Positions 41,687 through 42,218 of a stretch of 42,218 nucleotides of DNA are shown here, in pieces. The DNA lies in the NCBI GenBank assembly GCA_017622135.1, contig JAGARR010000005.1, positions 1 through 42,218 of the forward strand, written 5' to 3'. Origin of the DNA: Spirochaetaceae bacterium (GTDB lineage: Bacteria > Spirochaetota > Spirochaetia > Treponematales > Treponemataceae). The notes under the pieces are model-generated. The model worked only from the letters and a program-made list of their open reading frames with translations, was not told the origin of the DNA and ran no database searches. Both the position numbers and the translations under genes were made by a program. Each line of letters begins with the position of its first letter. The stretch's first letter is position 1.

Positions 41687-41840
41687 GGGTGGGAGGAGTC
41701 CCTGCCCTCCGCCTGCCGGATTTTGGGTTAAGACAAGAAATTGCGCTGAAACGGAAAACCCACTGGGATTCCGGAGGGTGGAGCCGGATGGCCGGGATGC
41801 CCCTAGAAGCAGCTGCTGTCTTGCTGGCGTAATGCATTCC

Positions 41841-42076
41841 AAAGTCACTGGCTTATTTCACCTTAAAGTCGCTGGCTTAGTATTTTAAAAATAACAGTCG
41901 TTTCTTCCAAAAATTCTAGTCGTTCTTTTAAATGATAACGACTAGTACTTGTTTAAATAATAGTCGTTTATCTTCATGATAACGACTATTATTTTTTAAA
42001 TTAACGACCAGCAATTTTTAAAATCACCGGCTTAGTTTTTCCAGACAACACTAGTCGCCAGTCTACTTTTGTAGAC
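41841..42076. repeat. Cluster of AGTCGTT/AGTCGCTGGCTTA short direct and inverted repeats
   Basis: AAAGTCACTGGCTTA (41841-41855) and AAAGTCGCTGGCTTA (41865-41879) are direct repeats 24 bp apart. Then come CAGTCGTT, CTAGTCGTT with AACGACTAG (41916-41945), AATAATAGTCGTT with AACGACTATTATT (41956-41993), AACGACCAGC (42003), ACCGGCTTAG (42026), CTAGTCGCC (42051) and the hairpin GTCTAC-TTTT-GTAGAC (42061-42076). All share the AGTCG core in both orientations. Confidence 0.75.
41955..41994 (+). terminator. Hairpin with T-tract downstream of the transporter operon
   Basis: A 14-bp perfect stem (AAATAATAGTCGTT with AACGACTATTATTT) around a 12-nt loop, continuing into a T-rich tract. It can act as the terminator of the transporter genes, though it lies 270 bp after them. 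Confidence 0.5.
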
Positions 42077-42182
42077 AGTCACTTGCATTTTTTACTAAAA
42101 TCTAAAACTTTTTTCTGAAAAAACGCATTTTTTTGTCAGATTCACACAATAATATATATGAGACCCAATCAACGGAGGAACA

Positions 42183-42218
42183 ATGCTGACAGAAGCAGAG
42201 CTACAAAAACAGTGGGAG
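42183..42218 (+). CDS. Start of an unidentified gene, cut by the window edge
   Basis: ATG at 42183 preceded by GGAGG with a 4-base gap opens MLTEAELQKQWE, continuing past the end of the window. Twelve residues are too few to name a family. The good ribosome site makes it a likely real gene start, and it does not look like the beginning of an ABC ATPase. Confidence 0.55.
   Translation, partial: MLTEAELQKQWE

Larger units (their letters stand above)
41687..42182. other. Intergenic region: GC-rich remnant then AT-rich repeat cluster
   Basis: No convincing gene in 496 bp. The first 145 bp are GC-rich like the upstream operon but contain no conserved motif in any frame. From about 41835 the DNA is very AT-rich and packed with short repeats (entry at 41841). 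At 42120-42182 a possible promoter (TTGTCA and TATATA-like boxes, poor spacing) precedes the partial gene. Confidence 0.6.

Noticed and set aside
41687..41835. Remnant of a second ABC ATPase after the fusion gene
   Set aside because: GC-rich but none of the three frames shows a Walker, Q-loop or signature motif; retained only as a possibility in the fusion finding.
41841..42076. CRISPR array
   Set aside because: Repeats are short, in both orientations, irregularly spaced and variable; no spacers or cas genes.

Overview
The window is a chromosomal segment of a host-associated treponeme (Spirochaetota, Treponema-like). This is inferred from gene content: a BspA-type LRR protein of the Treponema kind, many lipoproteins with loose lipoboxes, an OmpA-domain protein resembling treponemal Tp0624 in size and layout, ThrRS without a TGS domain, Lpt-type genes, several chemoreceptors including a soluble FIST receptor, and Bacteroides/spirochaete-style ParC/ParE. 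Species cannot be fixed from the sequence. Most genes are moderately GC-rich and tightly packed; about 33.2-36.5 kb is clearly AT-richer and looks acquired.

Layout. 1-57: 5' end of an IS3-type transposase cut by the window edge. 0.2-3.7 kb (minus): parC, a six-helix membrane protein and yigZ in one operon. 3.7-4.0 kb: divergent promoter region with a 10-G run. 4.0-6.8 kb (plus): an astacin-type metalloprotease lipoprotein followed by two tandemly duplicated lipoprotein genes; the last converges on parE (6.8-8.6 kb, minus). 8.7-10.2 kb (minus): three tandem bacteriohemerythrins, one missing iron ligands. 10.3-13.9 kb (minus): pyrG-lptC-lptA-lptB with 4-nt overlaps. 14.1-18.6 kb (plus): a membrane GGDEF-EAL protein and a membrane chemoreceptor. 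18.7-21.3 kb (minus): rubredoxin, a TPR lipoprotein and a LiaF-like membrane protein. 21.3-27.3 kb (plus): a cell-envelope run of TPR lipoprotein, LysM lytic transglycosylase, OmpA-domain protein and two lipoproteins of unknown function. 27.5-29.3 kb (minus): thrS. 29.4-32.0 kb (plus): FIST chemoreceptor and efp. 32.2-33.2 kb (plus): LRR protein built from 138-bp DNA repeats. 33.2-36.4 kb (minus): an AT-rich, tightly spaced five-gene set with an HNH nuclease and a palindrome over its promoter. 36.6-41.7 kb (plus): a Yej/Opp-type peptide importer with a permease-ATPase fusion. 41.7-42.2 kb: an AT-rich gap full of short inverted repeats, then the start of one more gene.

The most notable results are: (1) a CTP synthase whose glutaminase nucleophile Cys is Asn and whose oxyanion-loop motif is altered, predicting ammonia-only CTP synthesis; (2) several genes (parE, pyrG, the 21.3-kb TPR lipoprotein, the 25.2-kb lipoprotein and probably the 36.6-kb binding protein) with no Shine-Dalgarno and a -10 box only 6-7 nt before the ATG, predicting leaderless mRNAs; (3) a hemerythrin that lost two of seven iron ligands next to two intact copies; (4) a lipoprotein duplication that carried the tail of the astacin gene; (5) the AT-rich HNH gene set with its promoter palindrome.
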